A stretch of 64,000 bases of DNA from an uncultured Bacteroidota bacterium (lineage in GTDB: Bacteria; Bacteroidota; Bacteroidia; Chitinophagales; Chitinophagaceae): positions 62,001 through 126,000 of the forward strand of contig CAIRES010000073.1 in assembly GCA_903877645.1 (NCBI GenBank), read 5' to 3'. Shown one piece after another: positions 60,968-64,000 of the stretch. Position 1 is the stretch's first letter; every line of letters begins with the position of its first letter. Under the pieces are notes generated by a model. That model saw only the letters and a list, made by a program, of their open reading frames with translations, made no database searches and was not told where the DNA came from. A program made the position numbers and the translations under genes.

Positions 60968-63871
60968 TTACATGTATTTACCGGTATAGCTTGCGTTTAC
61001 TTTTTTCAAGCCTTCCGGCGCCCCTTCGTAAAGAATGTGGCCACCAGTAACGCCACCTTCGGGGCCAATGTCTATGACCCAATCGGCGCTTTTGATCACA
61101 TCGGCATTGTGTTCTATTACTATGATGGAGTGTCCCTGTTCAATAAGCGCATTGAATGAGCCGAGAAGTTTTTTGATGTCGTGCATATGCAGGCCGGTGG
61201 TAGGCTCATCGAATATGAACAGGATTTTTTCTTTCATACTGCTTTTGCCGAGGAAGGAAGCTAACTTGACACGCTGTGCCTCGCCACCACTGAGTGTATC
61301 GCTGCTTTGGCCGAGCTTGATGTAGCCAAGGCCCACATCGCTGAGGGGTTGTAAGGCTGCAGCCAGCTTCTTTACATCGACAAAGAATGCTATAGCATCG
61401 TCCACGCTCAATTCCAGTATATCGTATATGCTCTTGCCGCGGTAGGTAACTTCCAGCACCTCTTCTTTAAAACGTTTGCCTTTGCACGATTCGCAAAGCA
61501 AATGAACATCTGCGAGGAACTGCATCTCCACGATCACTTCACCCTCACCCTTGCACGTATCACACCGGCCACCATCCGTATTGAACGAGAAGTGTTTTTC
61601 GGCAAAGCCCCGCATTGTAGAGAGGGGTTGTTTGGCATACAGCTTGCGTATCTCATCATAAGCCTTGATATACGTAACAGGGTTACTGCGCGATGATTTG
61701 CCGATGGGGTTCTGGTCCACCATTTCTACTAGCCCTATGTTGCCAATGTCGCCGGTAAGGTTGCGGAACAGGCCGTGCCTGTCGGCGCTTTCGCCATAAT
61801 GCTTTTGCAGGGCGGGGTAGAGGGTTTGCTTCACTAAGGTGGTTTTGCCGCTACCACTAACTCCCGTTACCACACACAATACATTGAGCGGGAAATCAAC
61901 ATCTACATTCTTTAAGTTGTTCTGCCTGCAGCCTTCTATGCGTATTTTACCTGTTGGCTTCCTCTTTATTTTTGGTGGCTCTATCTTGTATTCGCCACTG
62001 AGGTATTTGCCTGTAAGGCTATCTTTATTATCTATCAGTTCCTGGTAGGTGCCTACAGCTACTACCTCGCCACCCAGGTGACTGGCCAGCGGCCCCATAT
62101 CTATGATATGGTCGGCTTCGCGCATCATCAGTTCATCATGCTCCACTACTACTACGGTATTGCCCAGGTCACGTAGCGATTTAAGAACGCCTATAAGGCG
62201 CTCTGTATCCCGGCTGTGGAGGCCTATGCTGGGTTCATCCAGTATATATAGAGAATCAGTAAGGTTGCTGCCCAGGAATTTAGTGAGCTGTATACGCTGG
62301 CTTTCGCCACCTGATAAGGTGTTAGCCAGCCTGCTGAGTGAAAGGTAGCTTAATCCCACGTCGAGCAATGTGCGCATGCGCTGGTTCACTTCTATGAGTA
62401 TGCGCTTGCCTATGCTTTGTTCATTTACTGTGAGCTTTATGTTTTGCAGCCAGTCATACAGTTCATCTGCAGGACGGAACATAAGATCGGCTATAGTTGC
62501 GCCATTGATCTTTACATACAGGGCTTCTTTGCGCAGGCGGGTGCCGTTGCAGGTGGGGCATGTGGTGCGCCCGCGATAACGGGCCTGCATAACCCTATAC
62601 TGTACCTTGTACAGGTTTTGCTCCACCATTTCAAAGAAATCCTTGATGCCATTTACTTTGCTGTTACCTTCCCACAGCAGCTTGAATTCAGTATTTGTGA
62701 GGTCGGCTATGGCTTTGTGTATGGGGAAATCAAATTTTGAGGATGACCTGATAAAGGCCTGCTGCCATTCACTCATTTTCTCGCCGCGCCAGCATACTAC
62801 TGCACCTTCGTATACACTTAATCGTTTATCGGGGATCACTAATCCCTCATCAATACCCAACACCTGCCCGAAGCCTTCGCACACCGGGCATGCGCCATAC
62901 GGATTGTTGAACGAAAAAAGGTTAGGGGCGGGTTCATCAAATATGATCCCATCTGCCTCAAAGCGGTTATTGAAGGTATGTATCTTGCCATCTACTTCCA
63001 CAAGGCATTCACCCTCGCTTTCATAAAATGCAGTTTGTATGCTATCTGCGAGGCGGTGCAGGTCGTCCTCATCAAATTCTGCTTTTACCACTATTCGGTC
63101 TATGAGCAGGTTGGCTTTTGCTTTGCCTATTTTTACGGAGCCTTCCAGCACATCTTCTATTCTTATCGGTTTTTCGTCGACAGAAGGGACATAGATGCGG
63201 CTAAAGCCCTTTTGCATCAGTATGTTCAGTTCTTCCTCAACAGTGCGTTTGTAGCGTAGTATCAACGGTACAATGAATTGCACTTTAGCTCCTGCGGCTA
63301 GCCCCTTTACAAATTCCACTACATCGCTTACGGTATCCTTCTTCACTTCCTTGCCGCTGACAGGCGAGTACGTTTTGCCAACGCGGGCAAAGAGCAGGCG
63401 CAGGTAATCATATATTTCCGTCATGCTGCCCACGGTGCTGCGGGGCGTGCGGGTAGTTACTTTTTGTTCTATGGCTATGGCCGGGCAAATGCCGCGTATG
63501 TAATCCACGTCAGGTTTGTCCATCCGCATCAGGAACTGGCGGGCATAGGCGCTCAGGCTCTCGGCATAGCGGCGCTGGCCTTCTGCGAAGAGAGTATCCA
63601 TGGTGAGGGACGATTTGCCGCTGCCGCTTACTCCTGTTACCACCACCAATTTATTTCGGGGTATGGCTACGTCCACATTCTTCAGGTTGTGCATACGCGC
63701 ACCCTTTATGAATATAGCATCTGTATTGCTGTCTATGGGGTCGTCTTCGGGGGCGTTGTGCTCTACCTCGGGTGCGGAAATACCTTGTATATGCTTTGCT
63801 GCCTTTTTTGGGGCAACAGCAGTATCTTCCTGCCCTGTTTTTTTAGTAATTGTTTTTTTCTTTTCAGCCAT
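60968..63871 (-). CDS. uvrA: UvrABC excision nuclease subunit A
   Basis: A 967-residue UvrA, the damage sensor of nucleotide excision repair. Two ABC ATPase modules: Walker A GVSGSGKSS and GVSGSGKTT, signature TLSGGESQRIQL and TLSGGEAQRVKL, and Walker B DEPSIGLH and DEPTTGLH. Zinc-binding CPVCEGFG, CPTCNGTR, and CDTCKGEG with CESCKGKR are present. About 50 residues precede the canonical start (MHNLKNVDVAIPRNKL): a basic, Lys/Thr/Ala stretch MAEKKKTITKKTGQED, probably disordered. Loci upstream (63872-64000) show no gene. Confidence 0.97.
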   Translation of the reverse strand: MAEKKKTITKKTGQEDTAVAPKKAAKHIQGISAPEVEHNAPEDDPIDSNTDAIFIKGARMHNLKNVDVAIPRNKLVVVTGVSGSGKSSLTMDTLFAEGQRRYAESLSAYARQFLMRMDKPDVDYIRGICPAIAIEQKVTTRTPRSTVGSMTEIYDYLRLLFARVGKTYSPVSGKEVKKDTVSDVVEFVKGLAAGAKVQFIVPLILRYKRTVEEELNILMQKGFSRIYVPSVDEKPIRIEDVLEGSVKIGKAKANLLIDRIVVKAEFDEDDLHRLADSIQTAFYESEGECLVEVDGKIHTFNNRFEADGIIFDEPAPNLFSFNNPYGACPVCEGFGQVLGIDEGLVIPDKRLSVYEGAVVCWRGEKMSEWQQAFIRSSSKFDFPIHKAIADLTNTEFKLLWEGNSKVNGIKDFFEMVEQNLYKVQYRVMQARYRGRTTCPTCNGTRLRKEALYVKINGATIADLMFRPADELYDWLQNIKLTVNEQSIGKRILIEVNQRMRTLLDVGLSYLSLSRLANTLSGGESQRIQLTKFLGSNLTDSLYILDEPSIGLHSRDTERLIGVLKSLRDLGNTVVVVEHDELMMREADHIIDMGPLASHLGGEVVAVGTYQELIDNKDSLTGKYLSGEYKIEPPKIKRKPTGKIRIEGCRQNNLKNVDVDFPLNVLCVVTGVSGSGKTTLVKQTLYPALQKHYGESADRHGLFRNLTGDIGNIGLVEMVDQNPIGKSSRSNPVTYIKAYDEIRKLYAKQPLSTMRGFAEKHFSFNTDGGRCDTCKGEGEVIVEMQFLADVHLLCESCKGKRFKEEVLEVTYRGKSIYDILELSVDDAIAFFVDVKKLAAALQPLSDVGLGYIKLGQSSDTLSGGEAQRVKLASFLGKSSMKEKILFIFDEPTTGLHMHDIKKLLGSFNALIEQGHSIIVIEHNADVIKSADWVIDIGPEGGVTGGHILYEGAPEGLKKVNASYTGKYM

Positions 63872-64000
63872 AAATGCTCCTGCTACAAATTTAGGGGTAA
63901 AGGGGCAAAACTGAGGGATATAATTCAGTAAAAATAGTTAAGGAATAAGCACGACGAAAAGCAGGTTTAGCTATCAAAAGCCTTGTTTTGGGGATAACAA

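Overview
The window looks like chromosomal DNA of a member of the Bacteroidota, most likely near the Chitinophagaceae. The signs are a type IX secretion C-terminal sorting domain (11244-12635), a BT_3928-family DoxX protein, a fused CcoN-CcoO oxidase, many SusD-era style lipoproteins and beta-barrels, weak Shine-Dalgarno sequences with frequent TTG/GTG starts, and promoter-like sites of the TTTG / TAnnTTTG type. The genus is inference. No rRNA, tRNA, CRISPR array or intact transposase was seen.

Layout. 1-5750: partial fructose-bisphosphatase, a VOC-VOC-GNAT fusion, an orphan DppB-type permease coupled to a BT_3928 protein, and folP. 5823-9754: small envelope proteins with cysteine motifs (HMA domain, CDLCGC barrel, CDGKCC protein) that look like a metal-handling locus. 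9778-13912: proline dehydrogenase, a T9SS-exported protein, then a group II intron RNA remnant and a truncated, frameshifted copy of the same exported protein. 13984-19664: topA, a SirB1-like protein, an FtsX/LolE-type permease and a FemAB/GNAT protein. 19665-21600 is an accessory strip of palindromic repeats around a frameshifted terminase-small-subunit-like gene. 21595-30482: rnc, fabF, acpP, a single-domain response regulator, a DEAD-box helicase, an aminotransferase and small envelope genes.

Two regions stand out. 30531-34556 is a two-gene operon: a SIR2-like plus TIR protein followed 6 bp later by an nSTAND NTPase with a membrane segment and WD40 repeats. It has the architecture of an NAD-targeting immune or conflict module and is the best candidate for an undescribed system. 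34768-49396 is a microaerobic respiration island: an unknown Cys-motif protein, ccoI, ccoS, ccoNO, ccoQ, ccoP, ccoG, fixH, a SafE-like membrane protein and a beta-CASP nuclease, followed by a FixL-like PAS histidine kinase and a receiver-CRP fusion regulator. Five FNR-type palindromes (TGAY-N4-RTCA) lie in the three control regions of this island, so it probably forms a self-contained oxygen/redox circuit resembling FixL-FixJ-FixK but with J and K fused.

49427-63871: a lysozyme-like GH24 protein with 34-residue tandem repeats, then mnmE, dtd, tadA, a Rieske protein, an LD-carboxypeptidase, a rhodanese, obgE, adk, a pseudouridine synthase, a fused BatB-BatC protein, an AI-2E-family membrane protein and uvrA. 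63872-64000 is upstream of uvrA and shows no gene.
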